NCBI RefSeq assembly: GCF_028714775.1
Contig: NZ_JAQTLS010000008.1
Location: 1 to 64,000 of the forward strand
Source: Thiothrix sp.
GTDB lineage: Bacteria > Pseudomonadota > Gammaproteobacteria > Thiotrichales > Thiotrichaceae
Length of the DNA: 64,000 nucleotides
Direction of reading: 5' to 3'
The notes beneath the pieces are model-generated. The model did no database searches. It worked only from the letters and a program-made list of their open reading frames with translations, and was not told where the DNA came from. The translations under genes were made by a program, and so were the position numbers. Shown piece by piece: positions 16,596 to 24,146 of this stretch; the first letter of the stretch is position 1; each line of letters starts with the position of its first letter.

Positions 16596-16611
16596 TGCAA
16601 ACATCGCGCCA
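16596..16611 (-). promoter_or_regulatory. Predicted sigma-54 promoter of the hyb operon
   Basis: Read on the minus strand the bases are TGGCGC-GATGT-TTGCA, one mismatch from TGGCAC-N5-TTGCA, with the GG and GC doublets exactly 10 bases apart. It faces hybO, giving a start near 16585 and a leader of about 60 bases. Sigma-54 control of uptake hydrogenase genes is known in several Proteobacteria. An inverted repeat AATCAG-N10-CTGATT (16571-16592) overlaps the predicted transcription start. Confidence 0.55.
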
Positions 16612-16725
16612 CCAAGGAGATTAATGTTATGTTGAGACAGAACTGTGGTGAGCGGTGCGATAGGATGTGGAAAAATCGTAGCACATTAACCCTATAAAAA
16701 AACAGGTACTCTTGGCGAGTCAAAT

Positions 16726-16739
16726 ATGACTTAAATCAT
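16726..16739. promoter_or_regulatory. FNR/CRP-like palindrome between hybO and nikR
   Basis: ATGACTTAAATCAT is a near-perfect palindrome resembling the FNR-type core TTGAT-N4-ATCAA (it keeps TGA and ATCA). It lies 29 bases before the nikR ATG and about 115 bases upstream of the predicted hyb promoter, so it could act on either. The binding protein is inferred only. Confidence 0.35.
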
Positions 16740-16768
16740 GAAATCACGTAATTTGAGGAAAATCAAAA

Positions 16769-17251
16769 ATGGAGCGAGTGACCGTTTCGCTGGATGACGA
16801 ACTTGCCGCGCAATTTGGTCAATTTATGGCAAAACGCGGCTATAACAACCGTTCGGAAGCCGTGCGTGACCTGATCCGCGCAAAGCTGGAAACGGAGCGT
16901 TTGCAGGTGGCAACGGCTGATGGGTTTTGCGTCGGTAGCCTCACCTACATCTACAACCACCACGAGCGTGAACTGTCGAGCCGCATGACAGAAATGCATC
17001 ATGACCACCACCACCTGACCGTTGCCATGCAGCATGTGCATCTGGATCACGACAATTGCATGGAAACCGTGATCCTGAACGGCCCCATCCACGCGGTGCA
17101 GGCGTTTGCCGATAGCGTCATCAGTGCGCCCGGTGTGCGCCACGGCAAGTTGCACCTGATCCCCGTCAATACCCGCTCGGGCAACCACTTACACGGGAAT
17201 GTACCTTACGCCAAACACTTACCGCACCTGCACTATCATCCAGTGACTTGA
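16769..17251 (+). CDS. nikR: Nickel-responsive regulator NikR
   Basis: A 160-residue ribbon-helix-helix repressor with a C-terminal nickel-binding ACT-like domain. The N-terminus MERVTVSLDDELAAQF and RSEAVRDLIRAKL form the DNA-binding part. High-affinity nickel ligands of the E. coli protein correspond to H78, H89, H91 and C97 (MQHVHLDHDNC). The histidine-rich tail beyond residue 140 is longer than in E. coli NikR and may bind more metal. GAGGAAAA provides a clear ribosome site. It is divergent from the hydrogenase operon and upstream of a nickel permease gene. Confidence 0.93.
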   Translation: MERVTVSLDDELAAQFGQFMAKRGYNNRSEAVRDLIRAKLETERLQVATADGFCVGSLTYIYNHHERELSSRMTEMHHDHHHLTVAMQHVHLDHDNCMETVILNGPIHAVQAFADSVISAPGVRHGKLHLIPVNTRSGNHLHGNVPYAKHLPHLHYHPVT

Positions 17252-17319
17252 TCATTTCCTGACTTTTGTAGGGAAAAGGCGATGGATTTTACGGATGTGC
17301 GGGACTATGCTGACGAGGT

Positions 17320-17349
17320 GTATTCATACAAATTTTATTTTTCTCATAC
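17320..17349 (+). promoter_or_regulatory. Candidate NikR operator before the nickel permease
   Basis: Two TCATAC half-sites (17324-17329 and 17344-17349) lie in an AT-rich stretch, and the first forms GTATTCATAC with an opposite GTAT. E. coli NikR binds GTATGA-N16-TCATAC, so the half-site matches but spacing and arrangement differ. It lies 38 bases before the permease ATG. Confidence 0.4.
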
Positions 17350-17386
17350 GACTGATCTTTCGGATGTAACCCTGAGGAGAAATGCC

Positions 17387-18277
17387 ATGCATATACCTGA
17401 TTCCATGCTTCACGGCGCAGTTTGTCCGGTCACGGCGACACTCAGCGCTGCTGGCGTTATTGCCGCCGCTTATTTCAGTATGAAAGCTAACGACAAGCCT
17501 AGTGCTGCCCGCTTTGCTGCAATCACGGCGCTAATTTTTGCCGCACAGATGATGAATTTCCCCATCCTGAATGGCACATCCGGGCATTTGCTCGGTGGGG
17601 TGCTGGCGGCGAGTTTGCTGGGTGTGCCGTTTGGCGTACTGGCGATTGCGTTGGTAGTCACGATCCAAAGTCTGGTGTTTGCCGATGGCGGAATTAGCGT
17701 GCTGGGTGCGAACATTTTCAATATGGCAATCATCGGTGCGGGTGTTGGCGGCTTGCTGCGTAATGCTTTGGCAGCGCGTTTGGCAGGTACGGCAGGTGGC
17801 TACGTAGCAACCGCGTTGGCGGCTGGTGTGTCAGTCGTCTTGGCAGCGTTTGCGGCAAGTGTGGAATTGGCGGTGGATGGGCAAATTGCTTTCGCCAGCG
17901 TAGTCCCTGCGATGTTGGGAACCCATGCGCTGATCGGTTTGGGTGAAGCGCTTATTACCGTTGCGGCTTGCTTGCTGTTTGCCCGTGATACGGCTTCCAC
18001 TCCGGCGCAAGGGCAGTTTGCTATGCCGCTGCTGGCTGCGGTAGTGGTGGCAATGGTGCTTAGCCCGTTTGCTTCCGGCTTCCCGGATGGTTTGGAATGG
18101 GTAGCGGGGCAATACCAGTTCCTGCATGAATCCGCGCCGCTGTTTGTTGCACCGTTGGCGGATTACGCCGTGCCTGCGGTGGCGAGTGAAAGCCTGTCTA
18201 CGGGCTTGGCAGGGCTGCTGGGTGTGCTGATTTCCTTCGCTATCGGTTTTGGCGTGCTGCGTGGTTTGGAACGTTGA
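17387..18277 (+). CDS. cbiM: CbiM/NikM-type nickel ECF permease component with fused PDGLE (NikN-like) domain
   Basis: A 296-residue inner-membrane protein. The start must be the ATG at 17387: it gives MHIPDSMLHG, the conserved N-terminus whose His2 binds the metal in NikM/CbiM, and GAGGAGA precedes it. Around seven hydrophobic helices follow, and near residue 226 the FPDGLE motif marks a C-terminal NikN/CbiN-like domain, making a NikMN fusion. NikR just upstream argues for nickel rather than cobalt. The ATPase and CbiQ-like partners are not adjacent, so they must be elsewhere or the protein works without them. Confidence 0.85.
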   Translation: MHIPDSMLHGAVCPVTATLSAAGVIAAAYFSMKANDKPSAARFAAITALIFAAQMMNFPILNGTSGHLLGGVLAASLLGVPFGVLAIALVVTIQSLVFADGGISVLGANIFNMAIIGAGVGGLLRNALAARLAGTAGGYVATALAAGVSVVLAAFAASVELAVDGQIAFASVVPAMLGTHALIGLGEALITVAACLLFARDTASTPAQGQFAMPLLAAVVVAMVLSPFASGFPDGLEWVAGQYQFLHESAPLFVAPLADYAVPAVASESLSTGLAGLLGVLISFAIGFGVLRGLER

Positions 18278-18311
18278 TCCGCGTGCTTGAGCGGCATTTG
18301 TGAGTAATGAG

Positions 18312-18342
18312 GGCGGTTTCAGCGATGAGGCCGCCTTTTTTT
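18312..18342 (+). terminator. Rho-independent terminator after the nickel permease
   Basis: GGCGG (18312-18316) pairs with CCGCC (18331-18335), and TTTTTTT follows immediately. It separates the nickel permease from the exbB operon. Confidence 0.75.
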
Positions 18343-18353
18343 ATGTTGGGCAG

Positions 18354-18369
18354 TGTGTGAAATAACGCA
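18354..18369. promoter_or_regulatory. TGTGT-N6-ACGCA site upstream of exbB
   Basis: TGTGTGAAATAACGCA, continuing AGTTACGGCA, is nearly the same as the site before the TonB-dependent receptor (839-854) and the one at 151-166. It lies about 74 bases before the exbB ATG. A shared regulator of the receptor and its TonB energiser is the simplest reading. Confidence 0.45.
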
Positions 18370-18442
18370 GTTACGGCATATTTCGCCTGAGTTAAAATGC
18401 GCGGATGGCAGACGGTATTTGCAGTTTTGACAAAGGTTAGTT

Positions 18443-18877
18443 ATGGAATTTCTACAAGCCAATCTGGATTATTTGGTGCTGGGGACGCTCGGCTTCATGA
18501 GTTTCGTCATGCTCGCGCTGGTGGTTGAGCGCTACTTGTACTTGAACAAAGTCAGTTTGCAGCAGTTCGACCACATCGAAACCCTGAAAATCGCCCTGAC
18601 GCGCAACCTTACGACCATTTCCAGCATCGGCGCGAACGCACCTTACGTGGGTTTGCTGGGAACGGTGCTGGGTATTTTGGTGACGTTTTACACCATGGGG
18701 CAGGGCGGCAAGATTGAGGTCAACGCCATCATGTTGGGGTTGGCGTTGGCCTTGAAAGCGACCGCTGCGGGTTTGCTGGTCGCCATTCCTGCGATCATGT
18801 TTTACAACGCCCTGCTGCGCAAAGTCGAGGTGCTGACTGCCCGTTGGCAAGCGGTGCAAGACGGGAAAACGGCATGA
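18443..18877 (+). CDS. exbB: Short ExbB-type TonB-system energiser
   Basis: A 144-residue inner-membrane proton-channel subunit. It is far shorter than E. coli ExbB (about 240) and matches the compact group found, for example, in Helicobacter: one N-terminal helix (about 11-33), then PYVGLLGTVLGILVTFYTM and the last helix around ALKATAAGLLVAIPAIMFYN. The conserved proline-glycine-rich channel motif is intact. It shares a 4-base ATGA overlap with exbD and is preceded by a TGTGT-type operator. Confidence 0.88.
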   Translation: MEFLQANLDYLVLGTLGFMSFVMLALVVERYLYLNKVSLQQFDHIETLKIALTRNLTTISSIGANAPYVGLLGTVLGILVTFYTMGQGGKIEVNAIMLGLALALKATAAGLLVAIPAIMFYNALLRKVEVLTARWQAVQDGKTA

Positions 18878-19263
18878 AACGTTTCGACCAGATCAACATG
18901 ATCCCTTTCATCGACATCATGCTGGTGCTGTTGGCGATTGTGCTGACCACGGCTTCGTTCATTTCGCAAGGTTTGATCCCGGTGGATTTGCCCAAGGCGG
19001 AGCAAAGTCAACAGGCCAGCCCCGACGAACACAGTATAGAAATCGCCATCAACGCGCAGAACCAGATTTTCTTCGAGGGTACGCCAATCACGGCGGATAC
19101 CTTGGCGGAAAAGCTGGTTCCCCACGCGGCTCATGCGGCGGTGATGCCGGTGATTTTACGGGTGGATAAGGCGGCGGCTTTCGAGCATTTTATCAGCGTG
19201 ATTGATGTGCTGAAGGCGGGGCATTTCGATAAACTTTCCATCCAGACCGAGCAAGCGCAGTGA
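18874..19263 (+). CDS. exbD: ExbD-type TonB-system protein
   Basis: A 129-residue protein with one N-terminal transmembrane helix. INMIPFIDIMLVLLAIVL contains the membrane aspartate (of FIDIMLVLL) that carries protons in the ExbBD motor. The rest is a periplasmic domain. The ATG at 18874 overlaps exbB's stop, and the gene ends overlapping tonB's GTG start, so the three are translationally coupled. Confidence 0.9.
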   Translation: MKRFDQINMIPFIDIMLVLLAIVLTTASFISQGLIPVDLPKAEQSQQASPDEHSIEIAINAQNQIFFEGTPITADTLAEKLVPHAAHAAVMPVILRVDKAAAFEHFISVIDVLKAGHFDKLSIQTEQAQ

Positions 19264-19991
19264 AACACCACCTGACTGGCTTCGGTGTTTCTGCCCTATT
19301 GCATGGCACTGTCTTGTTGGTGGCCTTGCCGCTGCTGTTATGGCAAGACAAGTTAGGCAAAGTGGACGAACCGCAACCCGTCAACTTGTCGTTGGCGCAG
19401 TTCCAACCCGCGCCGCAGCCGACACCCGCAGAGCCACCACCCAAGCCCGAACCTGTGAAGCCGCCACCAAAACCTGAGCCGCCCAAACCGGAAAAGAAGC
19501 CAGTAGAAAAGCCTAAACCGGAGAAAAAGCCGGTAGAAAAGCCTATCGCTAAGCCCAAAGCTGGACCTAAACATGAGCATCAACACGAAGCGGAAAAGCA
19601 GCCCGAACCGAAACCTGCTGCTGCCGCCCCAGTAGCACCCGCGCCGCAACCGCAGCCAACGCCAGACCGCGCCCCACCTGCGCAAATGGCGGATAACAAA
19701 GCGGCGGAAGCGGCTTACCGTGCCCGTTTGCAAGGCATGATCGCTGCCCGCAAAAGCTACCCACGCCAAGCGGAAGATGAGGAGGCGGAAGGTACGGTAA
19801 TGGTGTCTTTCACGGTGTTCCCGAATGGCTCAATCACCGGGGCGCGGGTCAGCAAGAGTTCTGGCAACCAATGGCTGGACAAGTCAGCGGTGCAAGCGGT
19901 GAATGCGGTATCCGGCGCGTTGCCATTTCCGCCCGACATACGCAAACCGCAATGGACGTTCAGTGTGGCGGTTAAGTACCAGTTGGAATAG
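19260..19991 (+). CDS. tonB: TonB
   Basis: A 243-residue energy-transducing protein. It starts at a GTG (19260) overlapping exbD's TGA. An N-terminal helix (about 7-27, with the conserved histidine at 15) is followed by a long Pro/Lys/Glu-rich spacer (about 40-145) with PKPEKKPVEKP repeats, and a C-terminal TonB domain (about 155-243) ending YPRQAEDEEAEGTVMVSF... and FSVAVKYQLE. Coupling to exbBD and to the upstream nickel genes suggests it serves metal receptors, including possibly the one at 997-3024. Its 3' end overlaps hipB by 20 bases on the opposite strand. Confidence 0.92.
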   Translation: MKHHLTGFGVSALLHGTVLLVALPLLLWQDKLGKVDEPQPVNLSLAQFQPAPQPTPAEPPPKPEPVKPPPKPEPPKPEKKPVEKPKPEKKPVEKPIAKPKAGPKHEHQHEAEKQPEPKPAAAAPVAPAPQPQPTPDRAPPAQMADNKAAEAAYRARLQGMIAARKSYPRQAEDEEAEGTVMVSFTVFPNGSITGARVSKSSGNQWLDKSAVQAVNAVSGALPFPPDIRKPQWTFSVAVKYQLE

Positions 19992-20262
19992 CTACCACGC
20001 CCAATTTCAGGCCAAACGGTTTCAGCAGCTTATCCGCTGTTTCGATAGCAGGATTTGCCGTCCCCGCCTCCACCGCGTGGATAGTCCGCACTGCCACGCC
20101 CGTCAACCGCGCATATTCCGGCACGGTCAATCGCAAACCAGTCCGCAACTGCCGCACGGCTTGTGCCAGCGGCATTCCCGGCTGTTGGCTGATTTCTTCC
20201 AGCAAGGCAATGCGTTGGCGTAGCTGATCGGCAGGCGAAAGCGGGGTGTAGCGTTTGTCCAT
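19972..20262 (-). CDS. hipB: HipB-like antitoxin, helix-turn-helix
   Basis: A 96-residue Xre-type DNA-binding protein. I chose the ATG at 20262, which overlaps the hipA stop by one base (TAATG). The helix-turn-helix is LRLTVPEYARLTGVAVRTIHAVE followed by the DKLLKPFGL stretch common to HipB-like proteins (motifs given in part). It would neutralise HipA and repress the pair. Gene order is toxin first, opposite to E. coli hipBA. Confidence 0.8.
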   Translation of the reverse strand: MDKRYTPLSPADQLRQRIALLEEISQQPGMPLAQAVRQLRTGLRLTVPEYARLTGVAVRTIHAVEAGTANPAIETADKLLKPFGLKLGVVAIPTGT

Positions 20263-21554
20263 TAGCGGCACGCCTCCAGTTGTCGGGCAGCATTGAAACA
20301 GGCAGGGGAAAAACGTTCGACAATGTGGGGCGCAATACCGAGTTGGCGCATGAAAGTGGGTAATTCCGCCAGTTGTGCAGCCATGCCAGTTACGGCGGTG
20401 AGCAGTGGTGCAAGCGGTAATTGCGTGGCGTGGGCAGCTTGGCGGATGGCAGAACCCCAATCCGGCGTGCCGTGGTCATCGGTTTCCCAACGCATATTGC
20501 GGGCGATGCCGTCAGGGTGCAGCACCATCGGGGCGAAATCGAACACCGGAGTCAAGCCAACCCAGCCATTTTCACGCCGTTGGATGGCGGTATTACGCCC
20601 GTGATTATCCTTGTTGCCCAGCACCACGTTGGCAATGTCGCGTTTCAGGTATTCAATCATTTCTGCCAGTGGATCAGTACTGGCGGTGGCTAAGGCCGTG
20701 CAAGCGTGGTTGTGGCTTAAACGAGCGCCGAAACCGCTGCATTGGCAAAGCGCATAAAGGCTTTCCTGCGCATGGCGTTGCAAGCCGTGGGGTGTTTGTT
20801 CGCGGTCAAAGCGTGGGATGAATAAGGCGCGATCCTGAAAATGCAGGCTGGCGTGTACCCGTAAACCGAGAAAACGTGCTAGTTCCATCCACGGTGCTTC
20901 GAGGGCAAGGATTTCGTTGAGGTATGGGTCTTGCCCGCGTGCGAATTTTACCAGCCAGTGGTGTTTGGCTTCTGCGTCGGGCAGGGTATGGTCGAGGAAA
21001 AATTCCCCTGCGTGGTTTTCCGTAAGCAACAGTTTCGGCCATTCACCTTGCACCCCCGAAGAGCCTGCGACGAATAAGCCGTGGGACGCCAGATGTTCGG
21101 CGAACAGTTCCCCGCGTTGCGCTACTTCCAATCTGTTGAAGCCGTGGGCAGGTAAGGTGTTGCGGCTGGTAAGCCAGTCAAATGCTTCGCGTATCCGGCA
21201 ATTGCCTATCGGGTTGCCAGCCCCGGCGATGAGTAATGCCCAGTCTGCACTGGCTTCGGCGCGTTCGGGCAAACCCAGTTGGCGTAACAGTTCCTGCCGT
21301 CCGTAGCCTTGCGGCAACAAATCCATGATGAAACCGAGCCAAGTGGGGGAGCGGAATGGGGTAAGGCTGACCGGAAATGTCCATGACAAAGCAGCGGCAT
21401 CGCGTCTGTCCGCGAACGGTAGGGCATGGTCAACGGTGTAGCCCAAATAGCTTTGGCCTTGCCAGCCTTTGCTCGCCGATTCCAGCAATACCATGCTGCC
21501 GACGCTGTGCCAGTCGCCACGCAGAAAAAGCTCGAAAGTGCATTCTGTTTTCAT
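20262..21554 (-). CDS. hipA: HipA-family serine/threonine kinase toxin
   Basis: A 430-residue protein of the HipA fold. The N-terminal subdomain is at about 1-110 (with SPTWLGFIMDLLPQG). The kinase core has KLLLTENHAGEFFLDHTL, WLVKFAR (ATP-binding lysine), the catalytic loop NKDNHGRNTAIQ and VFDFAPM as the metal-binding site. These are all the key residues, so an active kinase is likely. In E. coli the target is glutamyl-tRNA synthetase; for this member it is unknown. Confidence 0.85.
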   Translation of the reverse strand: MKTECTFELFLRGDWHSVGSMVLLESASKGWQGQSYLGYTVDHALPFADRRDAAALSWTFPVSLTPFRSPTWLGFIMDLLPQGYGRQELLRQLGLPERAEASADWALLIAGAGNPIGNCRIREAFDWLTSRNTLPAHGFNRLEVAQRGELFAEHLASHGLFVAGSSGVQGEWPKLLLTENHAGEFFLDHTLPDAEAKHHWLVKFARGQDPYLNEILALEAPWMELARFLGLRVHASLHFQDRALFIPRFDREQTPHGLQRHAQESLYALCQCSGFGARLSHNHACTALATASTDPLAEMIEYLKRDIANVVLGNKDNHGRNTAIQRRENGWVGLTPVFDFAPMVLHPDGIARNMRWETDDHGTPDWGSAIRQAAHATQLPLAPLLTAVTGMAAQLAELPTFMRQLGIAPHIVERFSPACFNAARQLEACR

Positions 21555-21633
21555 TCCTGCATTATAGTAGCAAGAATAAAGCGTATTTTACTTATTTTTC
21601 GGCATTATCGTGCAGGAAAAGGATATAGGGGCG

Positions 21634-21657
21634 AAAAAAGTACGGGCCGAAGCCCGC
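21634..21657 (-). terminator. Terminator of the ATP-sulfurylase-like gene
   Basis: On the minus strand GCGGGC-TTCG-GCCCG is followed by TACTTTTTT. A second hairpin (CTGAG/CTCAG, about 21672-21688) precedes it. It lies 40 bases after the gene's stop codon. Confidence 0.75.
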
Positions 21658-21699
21658 ACCGGATCGCACCTGAGGAGAGACTCAGGCTAAAAAAACGTT

Positions 21700-22590
21700 T
21701 TACGCCGCGAGGCACAGCGGATGTCGGGGAGCGGCTTGCACCGCTGGCGTCGCTACCCGTTGGGAAATCCGGGGCGGAATGAGTTCCAGCCCGATTTCAT
21801 CGCGGTGTTGCAGCAACCAGCGGCTGGCTGCATGGGGTACATGGGCGCTGATCACAAACCCGGTTGCACCGTAATTGCGGCTCACCAGCGCTTGCAGCAG
21901 CAGGCAACGTTGCGTACTCAAGCCTTCCACGCAAGGCAGCAGCGACAGTTTCACCTGACGGGCAGCATTGCATTTGACTTGGCTGCGCAGGGTGCGCATG
22001 TGTTCATGAAAATCAGCGTGGCCTTCATCCCGGTTGATTTGCACCAGCAAGCCGCCGCCGGTTTGGGTTGCACCCAGCCATTGGCAAGCACGTTGTAAAT
22101 CATTTTCATCCAAGGTCGGGGCAGCTTGCACCGCAATTACCGCGCCCCAAGCTTGCAGGTTAGGGCGTAAGGTCGGCACGTTATGGCGGATGCTGTTGAA
22201 CGCCGGGTGCAAAATCTTTTTCAAGGGTTGCACGACCCCACTCACGTACCACGTATCGGTATTGGTTGAGGCATCAAACTGGCTTGCTAACGCAGCGGCA
22301 TCAGCAGGCAGGCGGTGAAAGCCCTCGACACGTATTTCCGCGATGCTGCGCCGTTCGGCATCCAGCAGTGCAATGCGTCCGCTGAGTTGTGCTTCGCGCT
22401 TTTCGGCGGCGGTCAGTGGTAAAGCCAGCGGTAGCGGCCATAAGCGCCCGTTTGCCAGCCGGTTGTTACGCAATACGCTGCTGTGGTCGGCTAAATTCAA
22501 ATAGCCTTGCACCGGGGCGAAAGCGCCATTCAACAACAACTCCAGTATGTTGATTTCACCCGTATTTAGGGTTTTATGCAGGATGGTCAT
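21700..22590 (-). CDS. Degenerate ATP-sulfurylase-like protein (probable pseudoenzyme)
   Basis: A 296-residue protein. Residues 10-130 resemble the N-terminal PUA-like domain of ATP sulfurylase (ILELLLNGAFAPVQGYL, then LANGRLWPLPLALPL). The second part follows the catalytic domain's course, including VSRNYGATGFVI, where active enzymes have RKNYGCTHFIVGRDHAG. However, the nucleotide-binding QxRNxxHxxH motif is replaced by VQAAPTLDEND, and GRDH by SAHVPHA. It therefore should not make APS; a regulatory or binding role in sulfate/sulfur metabolism is inferred. It is divergent from a CysB-like regulator with a ~100-base shared control region and has its own terminator. Confidence 0.65.
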   Translation of the reverse strand: MTILHKTLNTGEINILELLLNGAFAPVQGYLNLADHSSVLRNNRLANGRLWPLPLALPLTAAEKREAQLSGRIALLDAERRSIAEIRVEGFHRLPADAAALASQFDASTNTDTWYVSGVVQPLKKILHPAFNSIRHNVPTLRPNLQAWGAVIAVQAAPTLDENDLQRACQWLGATQTGGGLLVQINRDEGHADFHEHMRTLRSQVKCNAARQVKLSLLPCVEGLSTQRCLLLQALVSRNYGATGFVISAHVPHAASRWLLQHRDEIGLELIPPRISQRVATPAVQAAPRHPLCLAA

Positions 22591-22694
22591 AGGGTTTCCC
22601 CGCTAGTGATCTGTTCGTGGGGTGGAGTATGCTGCAACGTCTACATAATCAAAAACGATATAATTCGATATAAATATCTTCAAATGAGATAACG

Positions 22695-23603
22695 ATGAAA
22701 CTGTTCCAACTGCGTTTGCTTAAAACCGTGTTAAATAACGGCCTGAATGTGTCGCGTGCTGCGGAGCAGCATTACGTGGTGCAATCGGCTGTCAGCCGCC
22801 AATTGGCCTTGCTGGAAGAGGAATTGGGGATGCCGCTGTTCGAGCGCAAAGGCAAGCGGCTGGTGGAACCCACGGCAGTTTGCAAAGCCATCGTGCAGGA
22901 ACTTGAGCGTATCGAACAATCGCTGGAAAACATCCGTGCGGTGGCGGACGAGTTCCGCCTGCAAACCCGTGGCGAAATCCGCATCGCGACCACCCACACC
23001 CAAGCCAAGTATTTTCTGCCGGAAGTGATGCTGGAATTCCGCCAGCGTTACCCGGATGTTGCCATCCACTTCCTGCAAGGGACGCCGGTGGAATTGGTGC
23101 GGATGCTGCACGACGGTAAGGCGGATATTGCGGTTTGCACCGAGGAGTTGGGGGATGATTCCACCCTCGAAAGCCGTAAATGCTATGACTGGAACCACGG
23201 CATGGTGTTGCCGGAAGGCCACCCACTGGCAGAGGGCAAACTGACCTTGCAACGTATTGCTGAACACCCGGTGTTGACCTACATCTTTGGTTTCACCGGG
23301 CGTTCCAAAATCCATGAAACCTTCCGTGCTGCTGGGTTGGCATTGGATGTGACGTTTGCCGCGACCGATACTGACGTAATTATCAGCTACGTGCGTTTGG
23401 GGTTTGGCGCGGGCATCATTGCCAAAATGGCCTATTCCCACATCCATGATGACGATCTGGTGTTGCGTGATTTGTCGCACTTGTTCCCATGCTCCACAAC
23501 CCGCGTGGCGTGGCTGAAAAATAAATACCTCAAGCAATACGTGCAGGAATTGATGAACTTGCTGGTGGAATACGGCGAAAGCGAAAGCTGGTATGCCGAG
23601 TAA
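22695..23603 (+). CDS. LysR-type regulator, CysB/Cbl family
   Basis: A 302-residue transcription factor. The N-terminal winged helix contains NVSRAAEQHYVVQSAVSRQL and MPLFERKGKRL. The effector domain has ATTHTQAKYFLP, the CysB-type inducer-binding segment. E. coli CysB/Cbl respond to N-acetylserine, sulfate or thiosulfate and activate sulfur-assimilation genes. Divergence from the ATP-sulfurylase-like gene suggests that gene is its target. Its stop codon is immediately followed by the stop of the opposite-strand gene. Confidence 0.85.
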   Translation: MKLFQLRLLKTVLNNGLNVSRAAEQHYVVQSAVSRQLALLEEELGMPLFERKGKRLVEPTAVCKAIVQELERIEQSLENIRAVADEFRLQTRGEIRIATTHTQAKYFLPEVMLEFRQRYPDVAIHFLQGTPVELVRMLHDGKADIAVCTEELGDDSTLESRKCYDWNHGMVLPEGHPLAEGKLTLQRIAEHPVLTYIFGFTGRSKIHETFRAAGLALDVTFAATDTDVIISYVRLGFGAGIIAKMAYSHIHDDDLVLRDLSHLFPCSTTRVAWLKNKYLKQYVQELMNLLVEYGESESWYAE

Positions 23604-24089
23604 TCAGCCTATTTTCGGTGGCTCTGCATGGCTTGCCAAATATTTTCCCGGTGTGTCGCCGAAAATCTGCGCCAGTAACGCCCGTGAGGTCGCGGCGACG
23701 GATGCGCGGCTCAAGCTGCGCGGTGCTGATAAGACGTTTTGCACAAATTCGCGGTTGAGGAACAGGATGTTCTCCGGCGCAGGAGAATAGGCGCTGTTGA
23801 TGGTGACGCGGGCAACGCGCCCCAGATTGACGCCGCGCCCGTCATCTAAAATCAGCAGGTGCGGGCATAACTGGCGGTAAGGGTCAGGTTGCGGATAATC
23901 GGCAATTCCCAGTAAGGTCAGTGGCTTATCACTGAATTTAACCCCGGTCTGGATGTCGGTTGTATTTATTTCGACCACGTACAAAGCTTGCCCAATGGCG
24001 GCACGCAAGCGCTCCACTTGCTGATAATATTCGTGTGTAGGCCATAAGTTTTCTGAATCTAGCATAAATATCGCCGTTTTATTGTTCAA
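23604..24089 (-). CDS. Hypothetical protein, 161 residues
   Basis: A cytosolic protein without signal or membrane segments. AIFMLDSENLW at the N-terminus and HLLILDDGRGVNLGRVARVTI in the middle suggest an alpha/beta fold. The C-terminal half is basic and alanine/serine-rich (SAPRSLSRASVAATSRAL). I do not recognise a family. It is transcribed divergently from amgK with only 57 bases between the starts, and it converges exactly on the CysB-like gene. Confidence 0.55.
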   Translation of the reverse strand: MNNKTAIFMLDSENLWPTHEYYQQVERLRAAIGQALYVVEINTTDIQTGVKFSDKPLTLLGIADYPQPDPYRQLCPHLLILDDGRGVNLGRVARVTINSAYSPAPENILFLNREFVQNVLSAPRSLSRASVAATSRALLAQIFGDTPGKYLASHAEPPKIG

Positions 24090-24146
24090 TCTGTAGAAAG
24101 CTACTCATGTTAGGATAATGCTTTACATCAAAGTCACGAGACACGC

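Noticed and set aside
19440-19680. Low-complexity CCGCC/AAGCC-type repeat considered as non-coding
   Set aside because: It encodes the Pro/Lys spacer of TonB.
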